Assembly (NCBI RefSeq): GCF_000001735.4
Contig: NC_003074.8
Span: 4,340,101 to 4,404,100, forward strand
Length of the DNA: 64,000 nt
Direction: 5' to 3'
Source: Arabidopsis thaliana
Lineage: Eukaryota > Streptophyta > Magnoliopsida > Brassicales > Brassicaceae
Below, in pieces: positions 34,156-45,173 of this stretch (positions are counted from its first letter, which is position 1; the number at the start of each line of letters is the position of its first letter). A program made the position numbers and the translations under genes. Under the pieces are notes generated by a model. It searched no databases and was not told the DNA's origin. It saw only the letters and a program-made list of their open reading frames with translations.

Positions 34156-34376
34156 ATGAAGAGAAATTTGTGGCTGATTGCTTTGTTTTTGGCTCTCTCA
34201 TTGGTGATTTCATCTTATGCAGCTTCAACTTGGCCATACCAAAACCGTAAACTTTGTAAGTATTTATCATCCGATTCGATCCATATTTTTCTTTTATATG
34301 ACTAATGCCAATTTTTCTAACAGTGATAATAGAATCACGGCCAAGTAAGTCGAGACCCGCGCCCCAGTGTTGTTAG
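34156..34376 (+). CDS. PROSCOOP-like secreted peptide precursor 5 (short form)
   Basis: Exons 34156-34255 and 34324-34376, phase 1 intron of only 68 bases; 50 residues. Signal peptide MKRNLWLIALFLALSLVISS, then YAASTWPYQNRKL. Exon 2: LIIESRPSKSRPAPQCC. It keeps the S-K-S-R-P-A core but lacks the IHIxK lead and the long tail of its relatives, and stops just after two cysteines. A second frame downstream runs to a GG-TAG end like genes 1 and 4, so this copy may have been shortened by a frame change. Whether it still works is open. Confidence 0.65.
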
Positions 34377-35340
34377 TAAGGCGAGGTTACGGAGAAAGAG
34401 CACCTGCCATTTATGAGTCATGGTGGTTAGATGGACCCATTTTATAATTATTTTATTTTTTAGTAACGAAAAGAAAAATCAGGGAATCAAAGAAAATACG
34501 TATTTAATAGGTTCTCTCATAAATTAGCTACAAAAAATAGTTCTGAAGTTGTAGAATTTTACGTTGTACTGAAAATAAAAGCCCATCATAATATTGTTTC
34601 CGACATTGAAGTAATTTCCGACGGTAACCCCGTTTTACTACTTGACAAAGGAGAAAACCATAACTCTTTTTGATTAGAATGAAAAGACACACATCATATA
34701 TATGTTGGTAAAAACCGTTTATATTTAAGAAGACAGCTCATAAGTTAAAGCATTCAATTTTAAACGGGTTAGAAACAAAATTTTCTCAATTTGATAGACT
34801 TGGCGGTTTGGACGAGAAGACGATCAAAACTTCAGAGTTTGCTTCTCCGATGTTTAAATCTTAGCGTGAACTTCCAATGACGCAAAATTCCTTTGTTTGT
34901 CGCCCTTTTGCTTTCTATAAAAAAAACTCCTACGTTTTGATCTTCTGTCCGAACAAAAATTATTTGAGGAATCAAACCGTATTGATAAGACTGGCCTAAT
35001 TTGGTTTAGTTAGTTGATTCAACGAACAACTATTATTTTTTAAAAATGGTTTTTAAAAAAAAATCTACTAGGTATGATGTTGATCGATAATTATGCTTTT
35101 TAATTATAGTATTAAACATGACACCCTGTCTCTAATTTGACCTCATTAAACTAAGCAATCTCAAGCAACTTCATCGATAAAACAAAAGTCCAAAAACTTA
35201 TTAAATCTTCTTATATAATTAATGTTATTTCTTAGAAGCATCATTTGTTGTAAATATGTAATAAACAACTCCACCGCATCAAGTTTTTCTCTTTATATGA
35301 CCACCCATTAAGTCTTTGCATAGTCCTAAAGCTTAAAAAG
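34377..35340. other. intergenic gap inside the peptide cluster
   Basis: AT-rich; 3' flank of gene 5 and promoter of gene 6. I see no gene. Confidence 0.45.
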
Positions 35341-35845
35341 ATGAATTGGAAGTTGGTTTTGCTAATTGGTTGGATTCTCCTCTCGTCTATTGCATCAAAC
35401 CCAGCTTTGGCTAAAGTTACTTATCCAACTCGCACAACAAGTAAGTATCCATTACCTATCTCTTTTATTTTATAGTTGTTATTTGATAGATATTCAGATC
35501 AAATTCGTGGATCTATTATCTATACATATGCCACGTAAAACTCTTTGATGTATGGAAAAAGTTGATCTTGTAGAATTAATAATTGCTTTCGATCAATAAA
35601 TGATAACTACAAACTAGCAACACTTTTGTTGTTTAATTTGTATAGAAATATACAATTGTTAATTTACATATACATAAATTCTTGAAAAAAATAGGAAATT
35701 TATTTTATGGTTAATCGAATTTTAAATAGGAAAATGGCTTGGAAATATACACATCAGCAAAGGAATGAAGATTGGCTTTACAGGCAGTTTTTCTAGACCT
35801 GCTCCTCACGGAGGCGGTCCACCGAAGATCATTTCTAAGTTATGA
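35341..35845 (+). CDS. PROSCOOP-like secreted peptide precursor 6
   Basis: Exons 35341-35440 and 35730-35845, phase 1 intron; 71 residues. Signal peptide MNWKLVLLIGWILLSSIASN ending PALA. Exon 2: RKWLGNIHISKGMKIGFT followed by GSFSRPAPHGGGPPKI and ISKL. It has the IHIxKxxKI lead and an S-F-S-R-P core with a Gly run, the closest of the set to the classical SCOOP look. Confidence 0.8.
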
Positions 35846-36292
35846 CATGTAACGATCTTAATTAGCGATCCAATCTATATATAATCTATTAACTTGTGAT
35901 TTCTGATTATTTGTAAAGTTGTTTCATTGTGTGTGATACTCTTCGAATAAATTAAATGAAACTTCGATATGTAAATTATTATTTAGTTCACTATACGATT
36001 TAAAATCGAGTATTGAGTGACAACAAGGTCTTTTTCATTTTCTCACCAAAATGATGATATGATTAACATTGGACTTTTCAACAAATGCAAAAATAAGGAA
36101 AAAAAGACAAGACTTAGAAAGTCAATATGTTTTCATTGCATGCATTGACGTATACATATCAGTATCACACCAACTGTAATGAGAACGACCCTGATATATA
36201 TAATCTCTGCCTAACAGTCTAACACTAGCTAATTTATAGTTTATAAGATGTTATATACATATATACCCGGGAAGAAAGAGGAAGAAAGAAAA

Positions 36293-36592
36293 ATGAGTCT
36301 CAAGTTCATTCTTATAGCTTTGCTTCTACTTTTATGCATCACATTTTCCAATTCGACCGTCGTTCCTTTTTCCAAAAACCGGAAAATTAGTAAGTCTTCA
36401 TAACTGCATAAGTGCAAATATTGTTATTATATGGTGTTAAAATGAGGTTTGTAATATAGTTTTAACGTGTAACAAGCCAATGAAGAAGAAGAAGAAGAAG
36501 GTAGAGAGATTGACATTCACAAAGGAAAGAAGATCACCGTAAAAGTCAGCCGTTCGCCTCCTGCAAAAGGCTGGATTTGTTGCAATGATTAA
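36293..36592 (+). CDS. PROSCOOP-like secreted peptide precursor 7
   Basis: Exon 1 36293-36389, phase 1. Signal peptide MSLKFILIALLLLLCITFSN, then STVVPFSKNRKI. Exon 2 ends at 36592: acidic run, GREIDIHKGKKITVKVSRSP, then PAKGWICCND. The acceptor is uncertain. AAG at 36474-36476 or one of the tandem AAG steps after it (exon from 36486) keep the same frame, and the second gives K-E-E like the other genes. The core S-R-S-P-P-A is preserved. Confidence 0.75.
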
Positions 36593-36978
36593 CTAAAAGG
36601 AGCTATGTGAACATTTTCATAAGATCCCATCCTTCAATTTCTATGAAGATAATATCGACCAAGATCAAACTTCAAAGCTTGAAATTAGAAACGTGTATTT
36701 GCTATATCTCAACCACTAATTTAAGGGGCTTTCGGCCCATTACACGCATGGGAAGATTCAATTATGTTGATTTTGTAAGTTTTGGGGCTAAAGTGTAAAT
36801 TATTGAAACTTGTAGGCTTGATTTCATTATTCCAAGTTTCCACTTTTTCTCCTCCGCCGTAGCCGGTGCTTCTTCTTCGTGAAAATCTTTCGTCTGAGAT
36901 TTTTTCTTTACTAGTTGAATAAAATTGAAGATTTCGAAGACTACCCAAAACCGCGTTTTACAAAAAGCCAGATTCTTT
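36593..36978. promoter_or_regulatory. promoter/leader of the methyltransferase gene, left part
   Basis: Contains GGCCCATTA (site II-like) at about 36735 and a CT-rich, leader-like stretch (36840-36905) with GTAGCCGGTGCTTCTTCTTC. It is cut from the rest of the leader by the retroposon that begins at 36979. Confidence 0.45.
36964..36978. repeat. target-site duplication, left copy
   Basis: AAAGCCAGATTCTTT, identical to 37885-37899. Confidence 0.9.
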
Positions 36979-37884
36979 TTTTTTTTTTTTTTTTTTATAA
37001 TTTCATTAAAACTACCCAATGGGCTTGGGCCGAAACTTACAAACAATTCGGTCCAGTTACAAAATTAGGGTTTTCTGACACATCGCCAGGAAAAAGAAAA
37101 AAGCTCGCCGCCTGTTGACCGTCGCTAGCAGAGCGACCAAAACCTAGATCCGGCGGACTCAAGTCCCACAGCTTTGTGGCCGCCTCCGAGAATCGTCCAC
37201 CACCGACGAAAGATTCCGGTTTTCGTCTGTAGAGACTCAACTCCAACGCACCAACCCACCACAAGACTCCCGGAAAGCTAGCCGCTCCGACGTAGCGGTT
37301 CCACGGAACCGGATCCCGACCTAGCAACCCGAAACACTCAGCGATAACACTTCTCTCCCATCACCGGAAAATAGCAAAGACCCAGAGCCAAACACACGTC
37401 GATCCGGACCGGTGGAGACCAAAAACGGCAGACCTAAAGACTGGTGGCTCAGTCAGACTCTCTAGATCCAAAACCCGCTGCAGCCATCTAAGATCCAAAC
37501 AGATCTACTGTTAACCACCGCATCAGACAACGAACCCCCCCTTACCCCTCTCCAACTTCCGCCGTGGACGCAGCGACTAGAATCACGGGTGAGCCTGAGA
37601 ACCTCGCAGCAACCCTCAGCGTCCATAACCAAGAGACCCCCGCCGCAACCTTCTCGACCGACAAAACCAGAGCCAAATCCACATCAGAGAGAGAGCTCCA
37701 CACCACACGTTGACGGAGACAAGCATCGGCTCACTCCTGGACTTCCTTGAAGAGGCTTCAAACCGACGATGAAGAGCAGATCGGAACAAAAAGAAAAAGG
37801 AAACTAAATCTACTTACCGGAAATTGTCTTCAAGAGAGAGAGAAGGGCACGACTTTCAAGGCTACGATTGAGCCTCCATCTCAT
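36979..37884 (-). mobile_element. poly(A)-tailed non-LTR retroposon (Sadhu-like or truncated LINE)
   Basis: A 906 bp block of markedly higher GC than its surroundings, flanked by a perfect 15 bp duplication. On the minus strand it ends in GGGTAGTTTTAATG, then a run of about 18-20 A next to the duplication, so it was inserted by reverse transcription of a polyadenylated RNA. Only modest open frames remain (for example 96 codons at 37037-37327 minus), with no reverse transcriptase motif such as YxDD in view. Size, tail and variable duplication fit the Arabidopsis Sadhu elements or a 5'-truncated LINE; I cannot tell which without a library. The unmutated duplication implies a fairly young insertion. 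It sits in the leader/promoter of the neighbouring methyltransferase gene. Confidence 0.8.
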
Positions 37885-37899
37885 AAAGCCAGATTCTTT
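37885..37899. repeat. target-site duplication, right copy
   Basis: AAAGCCAGATTCTTT; see left copy. Confidence 0.9.
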
Positions 37900-37916
37900 A
37901 TCTTCCATAATCGTAT

Positions 37917-38403
37917 TAAAGCTACGAAAACCTCGATTTCGTGTTCAAAACTTGGATTTGCTCGCTATCGAAAGGTCTGACCTTTAATCCTTTTCATGGG
38001 TTTAATCGTTCAGATATGATTTCTCGTATCGGTATTATAGCTTAGAGGAAAAGTGTCGTAGTTTTGGCAGATGAAATTAAAATTGGCTCTGTATTCCCAA
38101 ATAGTTGAAACCCATTTGATGAAGCTATCTTATCAGACTTTTACGCATAAGTTTTCTTGTGGTCTTGGATCGTGTCTAGTGGCAATTATCTTCTCTGAGT
38201 TCTTTTGCTTAGTTTGATTGTCTGTTGTTTTAGACGAATGGCTGACCAAGGATTAGAAGAGAGTAATCCAATGGACCTTAGCAAACATCCTTCAGGGATT
38301 GTTCCTACTCCTCAGTGAGTTCTTTTGTGCCTTTGTCTTTATTTTAGTCTCTTAAGAGTTAGTGTTTGTTTGATGTCTATGGTGAACTTTAGACTGCAAG
38401 CTT
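37917..38403 (+). pseudogene. partial duplicate of the TBP1 5' end
   Basis: This stretch aligns by eye with the TBP1 leader, leader intron, exon 1 and exon 2 start at about 39911-40430. Shared landmarks: AAAGCTACGAAA, AAAGGTCTGACCTTTAATCC, TTGGCTCTGTATTC, TCTTGGATCGTGTCTAGTG, and the coding exon 38238-38314. That exon reads [20 protein letters not shown] then IVPTP against [20 protein letters not shown] in TBP1. A fragment of TBP exon 2 (38375-38403, TGGTGAACTTTAGACTGCAAG) follows, shortened on its left side. The copy stops there and the methyltransferase follows. As a TBP gene it is broken, but its first exon may have been re-used (see the methyltransferase entry). Confidence 0.85.
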
Positions 38404-39247
38404 GTTTATATTTGAAATATGGAATACACCTTCTCAAAGTTAAAACCTTCTAACTTGTAATGGTGTGGTTTTTGTTTGTTTGTTTAGTAGTCAAGTCATT
38501 TACAAGATGCCACCAAGAATTGCTGCTATCCGTCTTGTAAGCTCGCATCGTGAGGTCTATGAACCATGTGATGATTCATTTGCGCTAGTTGATGCATTAC
38601 TCGCTGATCGCACCAACCTTATAGAGCACAACCCTAAGATTTGTATGGAGATTGGATGCGGAAGCGGATATGTCATAACTTCACTTATACTTCTTCTTCA
38701 AAACGAAGTTCCTGGTGTTCATTATCTCGCCATTGACACTAACCCGATAGCTACAAGAGTGACAAAAGAAACTCTAGAAGCACATGGAGTTAATGCTGAT
38801 GTTATCTGCGCAGATTTAGCTACTGGTCTAGAGAAGAGACTTGCTGGCTCAGTCGACGTGATTGTGGTGAATCCGCCTTATGTGCCAACACCTGAATATG
38901 AAGTTGGAATGGAAGGTATTGCCTCTGCTTGGGCAGGAGGGGAAAATGGCCGGACAGTCATCGATAAAATCTTGCCTGTGGTTGATCTTTTGCTATCAGA
39001 GAAAGGATGGTTCTACTTAGTGACATTAACTTCAAATTTCCCAGCAGAGATTTGTCTGATGATGAGAAAGAAAGGTTATGCTTCGAGAATCGTAGTTCAG
39101 AGATCAACAGAAGAGGAGAATCTCGTTATCCTAAAGTTCTGGAGAGACAAGGATGAGGAGAGCCAGGACAAAGAGACATCATCATCATCGTTTGTTTCGC
39201 AGTTTTCGAAATCCTTATCTTCGCTTATGGAGAAACAATGGCGCTGA
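38238..39247 (+). CDS. HemK2/MTQ2-type glutamine methyltransferase with TBP-derived first exon
   Basis: The conserved enzyme is encoded by one exon, from the Met at 38507 to 39247 (246 residues). It is an S-adenosylmethionine-dependent methyltransferase with motif [12 protein letters not shown] at about residues 46-57, AIDTNP, and the catalytic NPPYVPTP at about 121-128, the signature of enzymes that methylate the GGQ glutamine of release factor eRF1 (human N6AMT1, yeast Mtq2). The flank AWAGGENGR is also typical. An alternative longer form is visible: TBP-derived exon 38238-38314 ends in phase 2 at CA|GTGAGT, and the acceptor TTTAG before 38490 continues in frame (CA|T, AGT, CAA ... AAG ATG CCA), giving 32 extra N-terminal residues. 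If not used as coding, the TBP piece is 5' UTR. I recall the locus as AT3G13440. Confidence 0.88.
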
Positions 39248-40216
39248 TACTACAAAGATGGCTAGAGATCTCATAAGCATGCTTTGTTTAACCAAGAATT
39301 CTCTAGTGTTTTAATTTTTATGAAAATCATGTTTTGTGTTGGTGGTGTAGTCGTAACAGTGATTTGATTTAGTGGGGTTATTGGTTAGTGGATTTTAACT
39401 GATGTGAAATTTTGATTTTCAATTCCACATTATGTGATTTGAAAAAATCAATGAAAAATTATAAATTTCTACTTGAAAAAAAATGTTCACTAAATCGCTA
39501 AATATGCAAAAATATAATAGCGTTATAACACTAAAGCTGACGTGGCCGAAAAGGAGTGGACTTTCACATAAAACCGAAAGACAGCCGTCATCGTAGCATT
39601 ACCGCATAAATTTCCAAAATTACCCTCGATGTAACAAGGACGGTCAAGGGTAGCATGGGTATGTATATATAGGTATAAAGGGGCTTAAGGATCCCAAATC
39701 CGAAACGCAAGTCGATGACCTCCTCTCTCTCACAGATCTAAAAACCAGAAGCGAGAGAAACAAATTCACTCTCCCCTTATATAAGCACCGATTTATAAAT
39801 CTTTTTCCCTCTTCGATTCTCAATTCTTTGTATAAAAGGCTTCTCCTTTTCTCAATTCTTCGGCTTCCTTTCGCCCAAACTCTTCCCTCGAATCTTTCCT
39901 TCTCGTCTTAAAGCTACGAAACCCTAGATTTCGGATTTCTTCGCTATCCAAAGGTCTGACCTTTAATCCTTTTCCTGAGTTTTTTCGATTAGATCTTATG
40001 AGTTTCATCACCTTAAGAGGATAAGTCTCGTTGTTTTGGAAGATGAAATCTAAAATTGGCTCTGTATTCTCAAATAATTGAAACCCTTTTGAATGATAAG
40101 TCTATCTGATAAGACTTTTAAGCATATTGTCTTGGATCGTGTCTAGTGTCTATTATATTTTCTGGCTATTGCTTATTTTGATTGTGTTGATTTTGGTTTT
40201 GTGTAACTATAGAAGA
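39248..40216 (+). promoter_or_regulatory. TBP1 promoter, leader and leader intron
   Basis: 3' UTR of the methyltransferase up to about 39450, then the TBP1 promoter with TATA-like words TATATATAGGTATAAAGG (39665-39682) and TATATAAG (39778-39785). A leader follows, with donor AAAGGTCTGACC near 39950 and the leader-intron acceptor just before the ATG at 40217. Which TATA word is used cannot be decided here. An open frame of about 63 codons on the minus strand is not supported. Confidence 0.5.
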
Positions 40217-41669
40217 ATGACTGATCAAGGATTGGAAGGGAGTAATCCAGTTGATCTTAGCAAGCATCCTTCAGGGATTGTTCCTACTCTTCAGTGAGTT
40301 CTTTTGTGCCTTCGTATTTGTTTTTTGTCTCTTGGGATTAAGTGTTTGTTTGACCCCTGTTGACATCTTTGATGTTTTGTTTCAGAAACATTGTCTCCAC
40401 GGTGAACTTAGACTGCAAGCTAGATCTTAAAGCCATAGCTTTGCAGGCTCGGAATGCTGAATATAATCCCAAGGTATTTGCATTATATTGTGACTTTTTG
40501 TTTTAATAAACGGTAGAAAAGTTGTTTGGAAGAGTACTCTCTCCTTGAGTTGACCTTATTGTTACCTGAGATCTGATTGGTCTATATACTGTGTACTGAT
40601 TAATTAGAATCTAAGATATTATCTGTTTTTGGCTTTTGCTAAACTAATTTGCCTTAGCTAAGCTCGTCTTATGTAATACCTCTTGTGTTTTATGTTTCCA
40701 GCGTTTTGCTGCGGTGATAATGAGGATCAGAGAACCGAAGACTACAGCATTAATATTCGCCTCAGGGAAAATGGTATAGTTATTTTGGTTGGCAATACTT
40801 TTTCATAATTCTGAAATTTAATTACATTGGTTTGAATTCTCTTCTGAATTTGGCGACTAATCTCCAATTAGGTCTGTACTGGAGCTAAGAGCGAGGACTT
40901 TTCGAAGATGGCTGCTAGAAAGGTAGATTTTTTTTATCTTTAACCTCTTTAATTTAACTTTCTTATAGATCTGTTCTTCTTTACTTTAGCAATAATTGCA
41001 GTATGCTATTTGCTCCTCATTTGTTTATGCTAATAGGAGATGTTTTATTGTTTAGTATGCTAGGATTGTGCAGAAATTGGGATTCCCTGCAAAATTCAAG
41101 GTACAATTTCTTTAAACCTTTTCCCTATCCAACATTTTTTTTCTTACTTTTGCTTATACTAAATATATTCAATTGTTACATCCTGCAGGATTTCAAGATT
41201 CAGAATATTGTAGGTTCTTGTGATGTCAAATTCCCTATAAGACTTGAAGGTCTTGCTTACTCTCACGCTGCTTTCTCAAGTGTGAGTGATCTTAACTTAT
41301 ACATTTAGTAGTCAAGGACCGACTTTTAGAGATAAAAACGTTGTGCTGATGGCCATTACCTCTCTCTCATATTGGCGTGTGGTTAGTATGAGCCCGAGCT
41401 CTTCCCAGGGCTGATTTATAGGATGAAAGTCCCAAAAATCGTCCTTCTAATCTTTGTCTCTGGGAAGATCGTAATAACAGGAGCCAAGGTAATATCTCAC
41501 TTCTCTTTAGGTTTTGTGATAATACTTGTTATGTCTCTCTCTAGTCTCTAGCTCTTCTGTCACCTGAAAAAATCCTGAGATCACTCATTATCAGATGAGA
41601 GATGAGACCTACAAAGCCTTTGAGAATATATACCCCGTGCTCTCGGAATTCAGAAAGATACAGCAATAG
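40217..41669 (+). CDS. TBP1: TATA-binding protein TBP1
   Basis: General transcription factor that binds the TATA box in TFIID and serves all three nuclear polymerases. Exon 1 (40217-40293) encodes [20 protein letters not shown] then IVPTL; following exons give [112 protein letters not shown] and a final [20 protein letters not shown] followed by KIQQ. The two direct repeats of the saddle fold, each with the ExFPGLIYR or [14 protein letters not shown] type block, are complete, about 200 residues. Plant TBPs have a very short N-terminus, as here. The introns carry in-frame read-through, so the long frame at 41003 is not a separate gene. I recall it as AT3G13445. Confidence 0.95.
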
Positions 41670-42239
41670 TATGTAACACACCCGTCAACTTTCCTCATCT
41701 TTCTTAGTAATGTTTGATTTCTCGATTTATTCGTGCATGAACCTAATTGTTGTGTTTATCTTTTATAGGGTCACGGATTTGTTCCCTGCAAAACTAGTTG
41801 TGCGGTCTTAGCCCCTTGGAGTTGCTAAAGCTTGCTGAGAATTTTGCCCTTGAACAAAGGCTTTCACAGTAGCTAGACTCTCACCTTGTGTTTTGGTTCA
41901 TAATATAACATTGTATATACACAATGGAGATTCTAAAGACAATTCTTCGGTTCTATTTTTTTTCTTTTTCTTTCCAAGATATGTCTTACATGTATGTTGC
42001 TGTAGTGTCCTCACATTTCCACTTATGTTACAAGTAGAACCTTAACTCAGTGTGTAGCCCTAAAGTCTTGTTTATCATAGAGATTGGCCAAGATTGTGAA
42101 CAAAGATGGAGAGTTTCAAGATCATAGATTAAATAACAAAAGTGGTGATTACAGTATCCATTACATGTCTGAACCACCAGCATCAATAATTATTTCGAAG
42201 ATAGGAGACAGAGAATCATGTGTACAATGCTAAGATGGG

Positions 42240-44195
42240 CTAGTAATTCACAGTGGATCTGATTGCATCCAATATCTGCATCAAATTGTGAGCCAGGGAA
42301 GAATTAGCAACAAAAACGAAAATATATGTATAAGATACAGACCAGAAACAAAACTTGCCTTGTTCTTGGTTGGCATGTAGAAAGGTTCGAACACTAGAGG
42401 GAAAGGAGTGTCCAGGCCACAAACTCTGCTTACAGGTGCTTCTAACTGCAAAAGTAACCAGACATGTAAGCAAATATGAAAACCAGACATTGTTACCAAA
42501 AATTATAATGCTGTAGACAAATATGACTTGTTTTTACCCTCAAGAAGCAACGCTCAACTATAGTTGCAGCGATCTCGGCCCCAAAGCCTCCTGTAACAGG
42601 AGCTTCATGGCTAATCTGCAACCGAAGTAAGCAAACACATTTATTCTCTGAGACTTAGGACAATGATACTCACTCAGAGAAGCTTAACTTACAAGAAGTC
42701 TGCCAGTCTTTCTCACTGAGGTCTCAACGATTTCCTTATCCCAAGGGATCAGAGTCTTGAGATCTATCAATTCACACGATATTCCTTCCTGCAAAAACAT
42801 TTTGTTTCATCATCTGTATCGCCAAAGACTAATTAAGTGCAAAACATAAAAACTAACGTTTTCTGCGTCAAGACATGCTTGTTCCATGATAGTGAGCTGT
42901 GCTCCCCATCCAACAAGAGTTATGTCGGAACCTTCTCGCATAACCTGTGACAAAAAGTTTTCATTTATTAGTCTTAGAAGTGTACTAAAAGAAGAGACAC
43001 TAGAAATGGAACCTATATACCTCTGCCTCAGATAAAGGTATCATATAGTCATCTTCAGGGACATCCTCTACCGCTTGACGATATAGCCACTGAAGAAGAA
43101 GAACAAAGGATCAAAGACTCTTTTACAGGTTCTTGAAGTTGAAAATAACTCAAGAAGTAGTACCTTTGGTTCGAAAAAGACAACGGGATTCGGATCACGG
43201 ATGGATGACAATAATAATCCCTTAGCTTCCCGTGGACTTCGAGGAATAACAACCTACCCAAAACATGCAATTTTCATATACACCTAAGAATATGAAGCAA
43301 ATAGAGAAAGAAGAAGCTTTAGTAAGAAGATGTACTTTGATACCAGGGACATGACAAAAGAAAGCTTCAGGGGACTGCGAGTGGTAATGTCCACCGTGAC
43401 CAACTGCTCCGTACGGTGCCCTAATAGTGAGTCCTACAATTGTCACATAAACCCCAATGAGTAAAAACTTGGTGTCTCATAACCAAGAAGGCACAAGAAG
43501 ATATGAGTTTACCTCCACAGTTAAACTGGTTTCCACTTCGGTATCTGAACTTTGCAGCCTCATTAACAATCTACGAAATCACAAAACTCCATAAAGAGAA
43601 CTCATGCGTCATCATAACTTGGTTTAAAGGTAAAGGTAGCATTTTTACCTGATCAAAAGCCGGGAAAATATAATCCGCAAACTGAATTTCCGCAATAACT
43701 CGATTTCCCTGCAAGCGAATAAGTAACCAGTAAGATGATGTGATAGCAATGAGAGGTAAACAGAAGAAACAAAAGAAGAGAAGAAGTGACCATTGCAGCT
43801 AAACCAATGCCAAAGCCAACAATGCCTTGCTCGCAGAGAGGAGTGTTGAAAACTCGAGATTTCCCAAAACGTTCAGCTAATCCTGTTGTACATCGGAAGA
43901 CACCACCAAATCCAACATCTTCCCCAAAAACATAAGACCTTCACTCAAGTGACTCCAAATACATTATAAAAACCAATTCAAATGTACCTTAGACTTTAGG
44001 ATTGAAAAATGCGAGAAAAGCTCACCGAGGATCGGTCTCTAAAGCGATGTGAAGAGCTTGATTAATAGCAGAGTATAGATTCATCGATTTACCACTTTCA
44101 GATACATTTTCAACCGTCGATAGCATCCTATATCCATGACCAGAGACCGGAAAAGATGATCCCCGGCAGAATCTGCGTACAAGAGCTGCCGCCAT
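42240..44195 (-). CDS. DIN4: branched-chain alpha-keto acid dehydrogenase E1 beta (DIN4)
   Basis: E1-beta subunit of the mitochondrial complex that oxidatively decarboxylates the keto acids of Leu, Ile and Val. About nine exons on the minus strand. The start [20 protein letters not shown] is an Arg/Ser-rich mitochondrial presequence. Conserved transketolase-type blocks follow: [93 protein letters not shown] (cofactor side), [43 protein letters not shown], and the C-terminus [12 protein letters not shown]. Known as dark-inducible; a GCCACGTCAG word stands 190 bases upstream. I recall it as AT3G13450. Confidence 0.94.
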
Positions 44196-44385
44196 TTACG
44201 CAAAATTTAGACGCTTTCCACCAACGAATCAATCTGAAAACTACAGAGGTTTAGCTTAAAGTTCCTCAAGTTTCTTCTGGAGAAGATCACACAAATTTGA
44301 TACTTTTGGATGAAACCAAAACAGACATGAAAGTACTATCTTTTGTCACGGAGTTTCCGAGATAAAGCGTTGGAGAAGCTATCTA

Positions 44386-44395
44386 GCCACGTCAG
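44386..44395. promoter_or_regulatory. ACGT-core (G/C-hybrid box) upstream of DIN4
   Basis: GCCACGTCAG about 190 bases upstream of the DIN4 start. bZIP factors of the C/S1 groups, active under dark and sugar starvation, bind ACGT cores with these flanks (family knowledge). The placement suits the dark-inducible behaviour known for DIN4; use of the site is inferred. Confidence 0.4.
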
Positions 44396-45173
44396 ATCAG
44401 ACAACAAGTACTTATTTGATCAGCTTCATTTATTATTGGGATTTTAACCACATCAGCAATTTCGGCAAGATAGATCAAAACGACACATCATACATTGGAA
44501 TGGTGAAATGGAGAGCTGACTAAAGTTAGGTTCTCTCGGCTTCTTTGACAATTATTGGTGACAGCAACAAAATTATGAGATCAAGGTCGTTTTGTTTTGT
44601 TACACGAAAAAAATCAACAATACTTATCTCCTTGCTTTGAAAATCTTAAAACATGGATTGATTCAGATAACTTTGGAGAATGACAGAAACAAGACGAGAG
44701 AGGCAAAAGACCATCTCAAATTCTAAACGACTCAAGAGAGTCAAGTCTGAAACCAAAGCAAGAAACCAAAAGAAAAGAAAACTCTGCCTAAAAATCCAAC
44801 AGACATGAAAAAACAAAATCCCACCCTGCTTTTATCTCCTTTTCTCTAATTCTTCCCACGATTTAGTAGGTCCTATGCGCATTTTTACAGGGTAGGAACA
44901 ACAGAAAATGAAAAAGAAACCCAACATAAACTTGTAACGAGACTGCGATTTTGAAGAAAAGGAAAAATGAAAACAAGAAAAGATTGAAAAAAAAATAACT
45001 GGGATTTAAACTTCTAAGGGCAAAGAAACGGATCCGTCTCAGGTACTAAAGCTCCTTCCATGCTTCAAGGCTCACGGCAATCTTCTTCTCAAGAGAAACG
45101 TTAAACGGGATTGTTCATATCTTCATCTCTAGTCAGTTTTATGCCCATGCCGTGAGCGACACCATCCTCTTAG
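44396..45173. other. DIN4 upstream and ECT2 3' UTR
   Basis: No gene. The right part (about 45000-45173) is the ECT2 3' UTR on the minus strand. Confidence 0.5.

Noticed and set aside
37747-37980. A 77-codon plus-strand frame MKRLQTDDEEQIG across the retroposon end.
   Set aside because: It crosses the retroposon boundary and the target duplication and has no conserved features.
41003-41308. A 101-codon frame in the TBP1 region.
   Set aside because: It joins an intron to a real TBP1 exon and is read-through, not a separate gene.
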